This document shows, in pieces, positions 53,681 to 62,824 of a stretch of 64,000 nt of DNA. Under the pieces are notes generated by a model. It was not told the origin of the DNA, did not search any database, and worked only from the letters and a program-made list of their open reading frames with translations. This DNA comes from SCUB01 sp041918675. GTDB taxonomy: Bacteria; Pseudomonadota; Alphaproteobacteria; Rhizobiales; Xanthobacteraceae. Location of the stretch: NCBI GenBank assembly GCA_041918675.1, contig JAYRVF010000011.1:1-64000 (forward strand). Direction: 5' to 3'. The position numbers were made by a program, and so were the translations under genes. Position 1 is the first letter of the stretch. Each line of letters opens with the position of its first letter.

Positions 53681-54586
53681 ATGAGCCGGCATCGTCCACG
53701 TTCAGCCAGCCCCGCGCCGAAGGGCGCGAGAAAAGACGCGCGCGCCAAATCCACTGCCGCTAAATCCACTGCCGCTAAATCCACTGCCGCCAAATTCACT
53801 GCCGCCAAATCCACGCGCGCCAAATCCACTGCCGCCAAATCGCCTCCCGCCAAATCGGCTCCCGCCAAATCGCCTCCCGCCAGATCCGCGTCGCGCGGAT
53901 CCGGTTCGGCGAAACCCGCCGCCGCCAAATCCGTTCACGCCAAACAGCCCCACGCCGCGACCAGAGGCGCGCGCTCCACCGCCGGGCCGCGCGCGCAACG
54001 CGCCTCGGCCCGCCGCGACGCCATTCTTGCCGCCGCGCTTGCCGAATTTTCCAAGCGCGGTTTCGCGACCACCCGCATCGACGATGTCGCCCGCCGCGCG
54101 CGCGTGGCGAAGGGGACGATCTATCTCTACTTCAAGGACAAGGACACGCTGTTTCAGGAGTTGGTGCGCACGACGCTGGTGCCGACATTGGCGCGGCTGT
54201 CCGCGCCATTGCCCGAGGGCCTTCCCACGCGCGCGCTGTTCGAGGCATTCGTCGAGGCTTTCGTCGACGAAATCGTCGCGACGCCCCGCGTCGAGATCAT
54301 GCGGCTGATGATCGCGGAGGGAAAGCAGTTCCCGGCCCTGGCGGAGTTCTACTACCGCGAAGTCGTCAGCAAGGGGCTGGCGGCGATGCGCGCGCTGATC
54401 GAGCGCGGCCGCGCGCGGGGCGAAATCAACGTCGCCGCGCTCGCGCGCAATCCGCAGCTCGCCATCGCGCCGTTGATGGTGACCGTCGTCTGGAACGGAC
54501 TATTTGGAAAATTCGCGAAAGTCGACGCGCGCGACATGATGAAAACGCAACTGGACCTGATGTTCGGTCGGGGGAGGCCGGAATGA
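53681..54586 (+). CDS. TetR family transcriptional regulator with long Lys/Ala-rich N-terminal tail
   Basis: Residues about 107-301 are a standard TetR protein: the helix-turn-helix is in FATTRIDDVARRARVAKGTIYLYFKDKDTLF and a ligand-binding domain follows. It is preceded by about 105 residues of basic low-complexity sequence, including ten 15-bp repeats encoding AKSTA-type pentapeptides, reminiscent of histone H1 tails. This may add non-specific DNA binding. It is the first gene of a regulator-HlyD-ATPase-permease operon, coupled by a 4-bp overlap, comparable to E. coli CecR with ybhGFSR. There is no clear Shine-Dalgarno sequence before the ATG. Confidence 0.88.
   Translation: MSRHRPRSASPAPKGARKDARAKSTAAKSTAAKSTAAKFTAAKSTRAKSTAAKSPPAKSAPAKSPPARSASRGSGSAKPAAAKSVHAKQPHAATRGARSTAGPRAQRASARRDAILAAALAEFSKRGFATTRIDDVARRARVAKGTIYLYFKDKDTLFQELVRTTLVPTLARLSAPLPEGLPTRALFEAFVEAFVDEIVATPRVEIMRLMIAEGKQFPALAEFYYREVVSKGLAAMRALIERGRARGEINVAALARNPQLAIAPLMVTVVWNGLFGKFAKVDARDMMKTQLDLMFGRGRPE
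53744..53893. repeat. Ten tandem 15-bp repeats inside the TetR gene
   Basis: AAAT(C/T)... units begin exactly every 15 bp at 53747, 53762, 53777, 53792, 53807, 53822, 53837, 53852, 53867 and 53882. The early copies read GCCAAATCCACTGCC, and later ones drift to AAATCGCCTCCC. Each encodes a pentapeptide of the AKSTA/AKSPP type. Confidence 0.95.
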
Positions 54587-55347
54587 GACTTACGGGTATC
54601 GCCGCGTGGCTGGCGCTGACGATCGCGCTCGCCGGATGCGGCGGGCAGGGCGAGCGGCTGTTTCAGGGTTGGGTCGAGGCCGATTTCATTTTCGTCAGCC
54701 CCGACGAGCCGGGCCGCGTCGTCAAGCTCGCGGTGCGCGACGGCGACGGGGTCGATGTCGGCGCGCCGCTGTTCACGCTCGACGACGATCTCCAGCGCGC
54801 CGATCTCAACCTCAACAACGCGACGCTCGCCAACGCCAAGCAGAGCTACGATCGCGCGCTGCAATTGCAGAAGACCGGAACCGGCACGCAGGCCGCGCTC
54901 GACGCCGCGATCTCGGCGCTGCGCGTCGCGGAGGCGCGGGTGGTGAGTTCGGAGACGCGTCTGGCGCGCCGCGCCGCGCGCGCGCCGGTGGCCGGCACGG
55001 TGCAGCAGACCTATTTCCGCGAGGGCGAGATGGTCGCCGCGCAGCGGCCGGTCGTCTCGATCCTGCCGCCGGGCAATCTGAAGGTGCGCTTCTACGTGCC
55101 CGAGGCGGAATTGCCCAAGATCGCGATCGGCGACGCCGTGCGCGTCATCTGCGACGGCTGCGCCGGCGAGCTGACGGCCAAGGTCTCGTTCATCTCGACC
55201 ACGGCGGAATACACTCCGCCCGTCATCTACAGCCTCGACGAGCGCGCCAAGCTCGTCTTCCTCATCCAGGCGATTCCGGACGACGCCAAGCGCTTCCGCG
55301 TCGGCCAACCGGTGAGCATCGGCCTGGCGCGCAAGCAAACGCCATGA
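54583..55347 (+). CDS. HlyD-family periplasmic adaptor lipoprotein
   Basis: The 254-residue product is a membrane-fusion protein of the YbhG/HlyD type. It starts with a lipoprotein signal (lipobox LAGC, Cys19), has a short barrel-lipoyl segment, a coiled-coil hairpin (about 65-125) and the closing APVAGTVQQTYFREGEMV half-lipoyl motif. It would link the ABC exporter to an outer-membrane channel. It overlaps the TetR gene and the ATPase gene by 4 bp each. Confidence 0.9.
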   Translation: MRLTGIAAWLALTIALAGCGGQGERLFQGWVEADFIFVSPDEPGRVVKLAVRDGDGVDVGAPLFTLDDDLQRADLNLNNATLANAKQSYDRALQLQKTGTGTQAALDAAISALRVAEARVVSSETRLARRAARAPVAGTVQQTYFREGEMVAAQRPVVSILPPGNLKVRFYVPEAELPKIAIGDAVRVICDGCAGELTAKVSFISTTAEYTPPVIYSLDERAKLVFLIQAIPDDAKRFRVGQPVSIGLARKQTP

Positions 55348-56300
55348 CGCCCGACCGGAGCGCCGCCGCGCGGATCGACCCCGACATCGCCATCGAGGTG
55401 AGCGGGCTGACCAAGTCCTTCGATGGGCACGAGGTCGTTCACGATCTGTCGATGCGGGTGAAGCGCGGATCGATCTACGGCTTTCTTGGTCCGAACGGGT
55501 CCGGCAAGACCACGACGATCCGCATGCTGTGCGGCCTGCTGACGCCCGACAGCGGTCACGGCACCTGTCTCGGCTACGACATCCGCACCGAGGCCGACGC
55601 GATCAAGCGCCATGTCGGCTACATGACGCAGCGCTTCAGCCTCTATCAGGATCTGACGGTGCGCGAAAATCTCGAATTCGTCGCGCGGCTCTACGGCATG
55701 GACGACCCGCGCGCGGCGGCGCGGGAAATGATCGCGCGGCTTGGCCTGCGCGGGCGCGAGGAGCAGCTCGCCGCCGAACTCTCCGGCGGCTGGAAACAGC
55801 GTCTGGCGCTCGGCGCCTGCACCTTGCCCAATCCGCAATTGCTGCTGCTCGACGAGCCGACCGCCGGCGTCGACCCCAAGGCGCGGCGCGAATTCTGGAA
55901 CGAGATTCACGCGCTCGCGGGCGAGGGCCTCACCGTGCTGGTGTCGACGCATTACATGGACGAGGCCGAGCGCTGTCATGAGATCGCCTACATCGCCTAC
56001 GGCTATCTGCTCGCTCGCGGCACGGTGGAGGAGGTCATCGCCACGTCCGATCTGACGACCTATACGGTCGCCGGCGAGGCGCTGACTCAACTGACGGCCG
56101 AGCTCAACGGCCGTCCCGGGGTCGACATGGTCGCGCCGTTCGGCACCAGCCTGCACGTATCCGGGCGCGACGTCGAAGCGCTGGAGCGGACCATCGCTCC
56201 CTACCGCGCCCGCGCGGATTTGACGTGGCGCAAGTCGGAGCCTTCGCTCGAGGACGTGTTCATCGAGTTGATGAATCGTTCGAAGGACAATTTCCAATGA
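55344..56300 (+). CDS. ABC-2 type exporter ATP-binding protein
   Basis: The 318-residue ATPase has Walker A GPNGSGKTT, the signature LSGGWKQR, Walker B LLLLDEPTAGVD and an H-loop in STHYMDEAERC. Its C-terminal extension ends in LEDVFIELM, typical of drug/lipid exporters such as YbhF and CcmA-like proteins. It contains one nucleotide-binding domain, unlike the double-domain YbhF. It energises the permease encoded 13 bp downstream. Confidence 0.93.
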   Translation: MTPDRSAAARIDPDIAIEVSGLTKSFDGHEVVHDLSMRVKRGSIYGFLGPNGSGKTTTIRMLCGLLTPDSGHGTCLGYDIRTEADAIKRHVGYMTQRFSLYQDLTVRENLEFVARLYGMDDPRAAAREMIARLGLRGREEQLAAELSGGWKQRLALGACTLPNPQLLLLDEPTAGVDPKARREFWNEIHALAGEGLTVLVSTHYMDEAERCHEIAYIAYGYLLARGTVEEVIATSDLTTYTVAGEALTQLTAELNGRPGVDMVAPFGTSLHVSGRDVEALERTIAPYRARADLTWRKSEPSLEDVFIELMNRSKDNFQ

Positions 56301-56313
56301 ACCGGTCCGCGCC

Positions 56314-57477
56314 ATGAGCGACAACGCCACGCCGCCGCGCGGACGCGCCGTCCGCAATTCGTCGACCTGGTTGAGCCGGGCGATGGCGATGCTGGTCAAG
56401 GAGTTCATCCAGCTTCGCCGCGACCGCGTCTCCTTCGCCATGATCGTCGGCATTCCGGTGATGCAGCTCGTCCTGTTCGGCTACGCGATCAACACGACGC
56501 CGCGCCATCTGCCGACCGCGATATTGGCGCAGGAGGATAGCGACCTCGGCCGGTCCGTGCTCAAGGCGTTCGAGCACACCGACTATTTCCGCTTCACCCA
56601 TCGCGTCGAGACGGTGGCCGAGTTCGACCGGCTGCTGCAATCGGGCACGGTTCTGTTCGGCGTCGAAATTCCGGCGGGGTTCGAGCGCGCGGTGCGGCGC
56701 GGCGAGCGACCCGCCATCCTCGTGGCCGCCGACGCCACCGATCCGGTCGCTTCCGGCTCGGCGCTGTCGGCGCTCAACCAGATCGTGCTGCACGCGCTGA
56801 CGCATGATCTCGCCCTGCCGGATTCGACGCCGCCGCCGTTCGAAATCCGCAGCCACGCGCGCTACAATCCGGCCGGCACCTCGCGCATGAATATCGTGCC
56901 GGGACTGGTCGGCACCATCCTGACCATGACCATGCTGATCTTCACGGCGCTGTCGGTGACGCGCGAGATCGAGCGCGGCACGATGGAAAGCCTGTTGTCG
57001 ATGCCGATCAAGCCGGTCGAGATCATGATCGGCAAAATCCTGCCCTATGTCATGGTCGGCTTTCTCCAGGCCTCGCTGATCATCATGCTCGGGGTGTTTC
57101 TGTTCGGCGTGCCGGTGCTCGGCAATCTGTTTCTGCTGGCGTTTCTGAGCACGCTGTTCATCACCACCAATCTTTCGATCGGCTACACCTTCTCGACCAT
57201 CGCGCAGAATCAGCTTCAGGCGGTGCAGATGACGTTCATGTTCTTTCTGCCCAACATCCTGCTGTCGGGGTTCATGTTCCCGTTTTCGGGCATGCCGGAT
57301 TGGGCGCAGTATATCGGCGAGGGGCTGCCGCTGACGCATTACCTGCGCATCGTGCGCGCGATCATGCTCAAGGGCTCGACGCTTACCGACCTGCGTTATG
57401 ACGGATTGATGCTGGTATTGCTGATGCTGGTGGCCATGATGATCGCGGTGCGCCGCTTCCGCCGCACGCTCGACTAG
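56314..57477 (+). CDS. ABC-2 type exporter permease
   Basis: The 387-residue protein has an N-terminal helix (FAMIVGIPVMQLVLFGYAI), a large periplasmic domain, and five clustered helices after residue 195 including the ABC-2 motif REIERGTMESLLSMPIKPVEIMIGK. It matches YhhJ/YbhR-type permeases. Only one permease gene is present, so it should act as a homodimer. It closes the TetR-controlled efflux operon. Confidence 0.93.
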   Translation: MSDNATPPRGRAVRNSSTWLSRAMAMLVKEFIQLRRDRVSFAMIVGIPVMQLVLFGYAINTTPRHLPTAILAQEDSDLGRSVLKAFEHTDYFRFTHRVETVAEFDRLLQSGTVLFGVEIPAGFERAVRRGERPAILVAADATDPVASGSALSALNQIVLHALTHDLALPDSTPPPFEIRSHARYNPAGTSRMNIVPGLVGTILTMTMLIFTALSVTREIERGTMESLLSMPIKPVEIMIGKILPYVMVGFLQASLIIMLGVFLFGVPVLGNLFLLAFLSTLFITTNLSIGYTFSTIAQNQLQAVQMTFMFFLPNILLSGFMFPFSGMPDWAQYIGEGLPLTHYLRIVRAIMLKGSTLTDLRYDGLMLVLLMLVAMMIAVRRFRRTLD

Positions 57478-57511
57478 CGGATATGGCGTCGTGATTTGGC
57501 GGACCGTGTGA

Positions 57512-58246
57512 TCAGTAGCGCGACGACAGGCCGAGGCGCAGGTAGGGGCCGGCGCCCCGGTCGTTGTCGCTCGCATGGCCGATGCCGACCGACCATTCGA
57601 CCGGACCGGCTTTCAAGGCGGTGACGTGAACGCCGGCGCGGTATTGGCGAAAGCGCGCCGTTCCCGCCACGGTGAATTCCGGTCCCACCCAGCAACTGTC
57701 GAGCACGCGCACGCCGGTCGCGCCGCGCAGCCAATAGGTGCCGCCGATCGAGGAGCCGCTCGCGGAGGCCGTCACCATCCAGGTCCGCGATGTCTCCCAC
57801 CACGCGTCGGCGGCGAGGCGCAGGCCCGCGCGTCCGCCGCGCGCCGGATTGCCGAGGTCGTCGGGCGAAAGCCGGTGGGTCTGCCAGTCGAGTCCGGCAA
57901 GGACGGTGATCTCGGCCGCGTCCTTCCGGAATTTCCAGCCGGGCATGAACGAGGCGACGAAATTGCGGCCGCGCACGTCGACGCCGCCGGAGCGGTAGCG
58001 ATAGGCGCCGTCCGCCAGGAGCAGCTTGAATGTCAGTCCGCCGGTGTCGAGGCCGCCCGGCGACCATTGCGCGGCGCCATAGAGCGAACCGCCATTGTGC
58101 CAAAGGTCGAAGCCGCTGCTGAAGATGAAATGCGCGGGCGGGCCGGTGTCGGATTCGAGCGCGCCCGCGCCGCCGGGCGCGCCGGCGGCCGCAAACACAA
58201 ACATCAACGCCACGCACCGCGCGGCTCGCGTCTTCGCGTTCCGCAT
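57512..58246 (-). CDS. bcsS: Cellulose biosynthesis protein BcsS-like outer-membrane protein
   Basis: The 244-residue product has a signal peptide and the BcsS family pattern: FSSGFDLWHNGGSLYGAAQWSPGGLDTGGLTFKLLL at the mature N-terminus, MPGWKFRKDAAEITVLAGLDWQTHRLSPDD in the middle and HVTALKAGPVEWSVGIG near the end. It is predicted to be an outer-membrane beta barrel. BcsS is usually found with alphaproteobacterial cellulose synthase genes, but none are in this window. It is convergent with the exporter permease. Confidence 0.82.
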   Translation of the reverse strand: MRNAKTRAARCVALMFVFAAAGAPGGAGALESDTGPPAHFIFSSGFDLWHNGGSLYGAAQWSPGGLDTGGLTFKLLLADGAYRYRSGGVDVRGRNFVASFMPGWKFRKDAAEITVLAGLDWQTHRLSPDDLGNPARGGRAGLRLAADAWWETSRTWMVTASASGSSIGGTYWLRGATGVRVLDSCWVGPEFTVAGTARFRQYRAGVHVTALKAGPVEWSVGIGHASDNDRGAGPYLRLGLSSRY

Positions 58247-58622
58247 TGCCCCGCCTCAAGCGCCGCCTTCGTTGGCGGCGGCGCCAGCCCCGGGGAAAAT
58301 CTAATCGCGCGGAAATTGCGCTGTCCATGCATTCGCGCGGAACGTCCATCGAACATTGCGTGCGTTTGAATTCCACGCTTGCCCGTCATGGTTGAATCAA
58401 CCGGACGGCGAAATTCGGCATTTTCGCACCTTTCGGCGCGCGGCCGTCATAATCATTTAACATTCCGATGGAATGATCGAGTTGCCGGCGAGAGTCGGCA
58501 ATGCGGCCACGATGTAAGGGGCACCGGATGTACGCGCCTCTTGCCTTCGTGGTCGTTGTCATTTGTAGGGGTGTGTCGCGCGGCGCGCGCGACTCACGCG
58601 ACGACACACGCGAGCGCGCGCG
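58247..58622. other. 376-bp spacer between bcsS and the glutathione transferase gene
   Basis: No gene is recognisable. A small dyad CATTCC GAT GGAATG (58461-58475) sits in an AT-richer patch (CATAATCATTTAACATTCC) that could be part of a promoter. Near 58570-58620 there is a GTGTCG/CGACAC-rich, GCGC-rich stretch with partial palindromes. Confidence 0.4.
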
Positions 58623-59579
58623 TCAGACAACCGCGCGGGCGAACGACAGGTCGGGGCCCCGCGGCACGATCCCGCTCGGATTGAGCGCCTTGATCGAATA
58701 ATAGCCGCGCTTGATATGGTCGATGCTGACGGTCTCGCGCACGCCGGGCACGTCGAGCACGCGATCGAGATAGGCGCTGAGCCGGGGATAATCGGCGACG
58801 CGGCGCAGGTTGCATTTGAACAGGCCGTAATAGGCCGCGTCGAACCGCACCAAGGTGACGAAGAGACGGATGTCGGCTTCGGTGAGGCGGTCGCCGAACA
58901 GGAAGCCCGACACGCCGATCCGCCGTTCGAGCCCGTCGAGCGTGGTGAACACCTCGGCGAAGGCCTCGTTATAGGCCACCTGCGTGGTGGCGAAGCCCGC
59001 GCGATAGACGCCATTGTTCAATCGCGGATAGATGAAGTCGTTGAGCGCGTCGATATCGGCGCGCAGATCGGGCGGATAGAGATCGATCGAGGCGGGCGCG
59101 AGCGCGTCGAAGGCCGAATTGAGCATGCGCAGAATGTCGGCCGATTCGTTGTTGACGATCGTGCCGGTTTTGCGGTCCCACAGCACGGGAACGGTGGAGC
59201 GCCCGGTGTAGCGCGGATCGGCCTGGCTGTAGAGCTCGTGCAGGTAGGTCCGGCCGCGGCCGGTGGCGTCGTCCGTTCCCGGCGTGAAGCGCCAGCCCTG
59301 CGCGGATAATTCCGGCTCGACCACGGTGAAGCCGATGAGGTCCTCGATCCGCTTGAGCTTGCGCGCCATCAGCGTGCGGCAGGCCCACGGGCAGATCAGC
59401 GCGACGACCAGGTGATAGCGGCCGGATTCGGCGGGAAAGCCCTCCGCGCCGTCGGGGCCCGGTGAACCGTCCGGCGTGATCCAGCGACGAAAGGACGAGG
59501 TTTGGCGCACGAACCCGCCCTTGGCGTCGGTCGCGTGCACGGGCGTCCAGTTTTCGCTCCATTGTCCGTCGATGAGCAT
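58623..59579 (-). CDS. Glutathionyl-hydroquinone reductase (xi-class glutathione transferase)
   Basis: The 318-residue protein has the CPWA active site (Cys63 in VALICPWACRT) and the xi-class segments RYTGRSTVPVLWDRKTGTIVNNESADILRM and YPRLNNGVYRAGFA. These enzymes use the cysteine and glutathione to reduce glutathionylated quinones formed from aromatic compounds. The length fits YqjG/ECM4 homologues. It stands alone and is divergent from a small secreted protein. Confidence 0.93.
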   Translation of the reverse strand: MLIDGQWSENWTPVHATDAKGGFVRQTSSFRRWITPDGSPGPDGAEGFPAESGRYHLVVALICPWACRTLMARKLKRIEDLIGFTVVEPELSAQGWRFTPGTDDATGRGRTYLHELYSQADPRYTGRSTVPVLWDRKTGTIVNNESADILRMLNSAFDALAPASIDLYPPDLRADIDALNDFIYPRLNNGVYRAGFATTQVAYNEAFAEVFTTLDGLERRIGVSGFLFGDRLTEADIRLFVTLVRFDAAYYGLFKCNLRRVADYPRLSAYLDRVLDVPGVRETVSIDHIKRGYYSIKALNPSGIVPRGPDLSFARAVV

Positions 59580-59646
59580 TGCTTGCCTCTTGGTCGCGAA
59601 GTCCCGTGGCGGGGAATTGCTCGCGTTAGCACGTTGGGAAACGAAG

Positions 59647-60108
59647 ATGAATATCAGATGGAGATGTCGAACGGCGCACGTCTTCGTGATCGCGGGCGGG
59701 CTCGCCGTGACCGCGGCCTTCGCGGGAGAGGGCCAGGCGCCCGCGCCAAACGAATCCGGCCAATCGCCGCCGGCGGCGATGACGCGCGCGCCGGATCGGC
59801 CGTCGGACCAGGGTCAGGTTCCGCCACCAGAACCGCCGAAGCCGCCGACCGTGAACGAATGCATCAGCGATCACGCCGATTTCAAGGAGAGGGGCGGGCA
59901 GGCTCTGTTCGTGATCGAACTGACCAACGCTTGCGACCGGCGCATCCGCTGCGTGGTGGACGCCTATGTGACGACAGCGAAGGGCCCGACGTCGGGCCAC
60001 GCCACGCTGACGCTTCCCGGCAAGGCCGGCGCGACGAAATCCCACGCGATGAAGATCGGGCAGGCGTCGGGCATGGCCAACACGTCGCGAAGCTGCCGGT
60101 TCCTTTAG
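59647..60108 (+). CDS. Hypothetical secreted protein
   Basis: The 153-residue product has a signal peptide (cleavage probably after AAFA near residue 26), a Pro-rich linker, and a small C-terminal domain with four cysteines (NECISDHADFKERGGQALFVIELTNACDRRIRCVVDAYV, SRSCRFL). The family is not recognised. The ATG has GGGAAACGAAG just upstream. A longer frame reading back over the glutathione transferase start was rejected. Confidence 0.65.
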   Translation: MNIRWRCRTAHVFVIAGGLAVTAAFAGEGQAPAPNESGQSPPAAMTRAPDRPSDQGQVPPPEPPKPPTVNECISDHADFKERGGQALFVIELTNACDRRIRCVVDAYVTTAKGPTSGHATLTLPGKAGATKSHAMKIGQASGMANTSRSCRFL

Positions 60109-60268
60109 GCGTCGCGGGCGCCAACGTTTCGGCGATGCCCTTCGCGTGATCCACGTCACGTTGAAGGGAATTGCCGCGTTTTGATTGAGATCAACCGTTC
60201 GCGCTTTTCTTCCCCTTGGGGCCGGCATAAGTCAGCGATGTCGACTTTGCCCTTCCGGGGAAAGACTT

Positions 60269-62425
60269 ATGTCACCGCTGATTTGCCCGCGCTCTCTCGG
60301 GATGATCGTTGCGATCGTCGCCGCCGTGGTTCTTTTCGCTTCACCCATCACCGCCGACTATCGGCCCGGCCCGCGCGATACGCGCGACCAACGAATATGC
60401 GGCGGCGCCGATAACGCGACGCCAGCGCAGCAAATCGCGGCGTGCACAGCGATTCTGGCCAAGGAGCGCGATCCGCGCAATCGGGCGACCGCGCACGACT
60501 ACCGGGCCAGGGGGCATGCCAAGCTCAAACGGTTCGACGCGGCGCTCGCCGACGCCAACGAGGCGATCAGCCTCCAGCCGAACGACGCGGATTTTCTGAC
60601 CAATCGCGGCGTTCTTCATGCGGAAATGGGAGAGTTCGATCTGGCGATCCGGGACTATTCCGACGCCATCCGGATGAATCCGAACGACCACATCGCCTAC
60701 TTCAACCGAGCCAAGGATCGCAGGCGAAAGAACGAGATCGACGCGGCGCTCGACGATCTGTCCATGGCGCTCAAGATCAATCCGAAATATGCGTCGGCCC
60801 TGTACATGCGCGCGAGCCTGTTCGAGGATCTCGGCCGGTTCGATGTAGCCCTCAAGGACGTCGATGAGGTCCTGCTGCTGACCCCCAGGGACGATCGGGC
60901 CCTCAATCTTCGCGGCCTTGTCATGGAGGGCAAGGGACAGCTTGATCAGGCGGTGAAGAACTATAATCAGGCCATCGCAATCGATCCGGCCTATGAGGGC
61001 TATTTCTTCAACCGCGGCCGCGCCCACCGGCTCATGGGGCGTTATGACCTCTCCATCAAGGATTTCGACCGCGGCCTTGAAATCAACCCCGCGCGTTCGA
61101 AATACGGGCGCGGCGTCACGTTCTTCGCGAGCGGCGATCTCGAACGCGCCTTGCGCGATTTCGACGATGCCATCCTGGTCGATCCCAATGATGGCTGGAG
61201 CTATTATTATCGCGGGCGCGCGCTGATCGGAAAAGGAGAGATCGAGCGAGGCCAGCAGGACCTGCGGCGCGCGCGCGAACTGACGCCGACGATCGTGGCC
61301 GAGATCGTCGACGTCGCGGTCAAGTACCGGAACTTCGCGAACGCGGACCAGCGCTACTTCGCGTCGGCGCTGCGCAATTTCGACGGCGCGATCGCGCTCG
61401 ATCCCGATTCCGCTCCGAGTTACTACAACCGCGCGCTGACGCGAACCTGGGTCGCCGCCGCCGCGGGGCGTTTCGACGACGCGGACGCGCTCGCCGACTT
61501 CGATCGTGCCGTCGCCTTGAAGGCGGATTATGTCGAGGCGCTTTCCGGGCGAGGCGACGCGCTGCGCAACCGCAAGGAATTCGCCAAGGCGGTCGCGGAT
61601 TACGATCGCGCCTTGGCGGTGATCGAGTCCGGCGCGGCGGGCGAGATAACGGCCAAGGCGTTCGGGTCGCGGCTTCACGATTCGCGCTGCCATGCCCGCG
61701 CGCAACTCGGCGAGTTGACCGCCGCGCTCGCGGACTGCGACGAAGCCAAGCGACTGCAACCCTATTCCGTTCCGATCAACCGGGCGGTGGTCTATCTCAG
61801 GCTTGGCCGCTTCGAGGAAGCCGTCGCCGATTTCGACGCGGTGCTCAAGCTCCTGCCAGCGGAGGCGTTCGCGCTTCATGGCCGTGGGCTGGCGAAGCTG
61901 TGGAAGGGCGACGCGGCCGGCGGCAACGCGGATTTGGCGGCCGCGCGCGTCGCCAAGGCCGATGTCGGCGCGACGTTTGCGTCATGGTTCGGCGTGGCCG
62001 ATGTGCCGTCGACCGGGCCCGGCGCGGCGGGCGACGAGCGCAAGACCGACGATGTGAGCCCCGCGCGGCCATTGGCCGGAGCGGCGGCGCCCGTGGCCGA
62101 CGTGCGCTTGTGGGGCGCGCTGGCCTGCTATCGCATGAAGGGCGGCGGGTCGGGGCACGCGGTCGCGCTCAATCAGCCGTCGGAAGCGGCCGCGCGCAAA
62201 CTGGCGCTCGCCAATTGCGCCGCCGACAAGCGCGGCTATGCGTCGAGTCCGTGCCAAGTGACCGCCGTCTTCAGCGAGGGCTGCCGCTACAGCGCCATCG
62301 GCCTGAACGGGTGCCGCACCGGCGCGACGGCCCGCGAGGCGCTCGCGCGCTGCAAAAGCGATGGCATGAACAACGGCGTGGAATGCCGCGCCGACTTCGT
62401 CGAAGGCGGCTGCCTGGGGCGGTGA
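60269..62425 (+). CDS. Secreted TPR-repeat protein with C-terminal DUF4189 domain
   Basis: The 718-residue product has a signal peptide (cleavage near ITADY) and then about twelve tetratricopeptide repeats between residues 70 and 570, with the usual W/L-G-Y-A-F-A-P spacing (for example AIRDYSDAIRMNPNDHIAYFNRA). After an Ala/Pro-rich linker the last 105 residues form a Cys-rich DUF4189-like domain (LWGALACYRMKGGGSGHAVAL, CQVTAVFSEGCRYSAIG). It probably acts as a periplasmic scaffold. The ATG at 60269 follows GGGGAAAG; the frame is open 28 codons further upstream. Confidence 0.85.
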   Translation: MSPLICPRSLGMIVAIVAAVVLFASPITADYRPGPRDTRDQRICGGADNATPAQQIAACTAILAKERDPRNRATAHDYRARGHAKLKRFDAALADANEAISLQPNDADFLTNRGVLHAEMGEFDLAIRDYSDAIRMNPNDHIAYFNRAKDRRRKNEIDAALDDLSMALKINPKYASALYMRASLFEDLGRFDVALKDVDEVLLLTPRDDRALNLRGLVMEGKGQLDQAVKNYNQAIAIDPAYEGYFFNRGRAHRLMGRYDLSIKDFDRGLEINPARSKYGRGVTFFASGDLERALRDFDDAILVDPNDGWSYYYRGRALIGKGEIERGQQDLRRARELTPTIVAEIVDVAVKYRNFANADQRYFASALRNFDGAIALDPDSAPSYYNRALTRTWVAAAAGRFDDADALADFDRAVALKADYVEALSGRGDALRNRKEFAKAVADYDRALAVIESGAAGEITAKAFGSRLHDSRCHARAQLGELTAALADCDEAKRLQPYSVPINRAVVYLRLGRFEEAVADFDAVLKLLPAEAFALHGRGLAKLWKGDAAGGNADLAAARVAKADVGATFASWFGVADVPSTGPGAAGDERKTDDVSPARPLAGAAAPVADVRLWGALACYRMKGGGSGHAVALNQPSEAAARKLALANCAADKRGYASSPCQVTAVFSEGCRYSAIGLNGCRTGATAREALARCKSDGMNNGVECRADFVEGGCLGR

Positions 62426-62490
62426 GGGCCGATGGTCCGCGCGCGGTCGCCTGATTCCGCGTGACGGGCGAGGCGGTTGGTCGCGGCTTG

Positions 62491-62522
62491 CAAAACGAAA
62501 AGCCCGACCTCGCGGCCGGGCT
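62491..62522 (-). terminator. Intrinsic terminator downstream of groEL
   Basis: AGCCCG-A-CC and GG-C-CGGGCT form a stem with one mismatch and a TCGC loop. On the minus strand it is followed by TTTTCGTTTTG. It lies beyond the three 85-bp repeat units, so a groEL transcript would cross the repeats before stopping here. Confidence 0.75.
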
Positions 62523-62569
62523 GTCGTGTTCTGGAAGGATACGCGGAAGAAGACTTCCGGCAGTCGTCG

Positions 62570-62821
62570 GAAGTCCATCCCGCCACTCAAGTCGGGCGTG
62601 CCCGACTTGAGCATTTCAGATGATGGGCGGCCTTGGCGTTTCCGCCTGGCGTCAGAAGTCCATCCCGCCACTCAAGTCGGGCGTGCCCGACTTGAGCATT
62701 TCAGATGATGGGCGGCCTTGGCGTTTCCGCCTGGCGTCAGAAGTCCATGCCGCCACTCAAGTCGGGCGTGCCCGACTTGAGCATTTCAGATGATGGGCGG
62801 CCTTGGCGTTTCCGCCTGGCG

Positions 62822-62824
<3 letters not shown>
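62570..62824. repeat. Three tandem 85-bp duplications of the groEL 3' end with hairpin
   Basis: Units begin at 62570, 62655 and 62740 and are nearly identical. Each starts with the complement of the groEL C-terminal codons (reading GGMDF on the minus strand), adjacent to a TGA. It then carries an 11-bp perfect stem, CTCAAGTCGGG / CCCGACTTGAG with a 4-nt loop, and a TTTCAGATGATGGGCGG spacer. The real groEL end at 62822 has the same codons. Only one base separates copy 3 from the others over most of the unit. Confidence 0.95.

Noticed and set aside
53744..53893. CRISPR-like array in the TetR gene
   Set aside because: The 15-bp repeats are contiguous, in frame and coding, with no spacers.
54606..56300. 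564-codon frame that reads through the HlyD region into the ABC ATPase
   Set aside because: The first part is an out-of-frame shadow of the HlyD gene. The ATPase start at 55344 overlaps the HlyD stop and fits the family.
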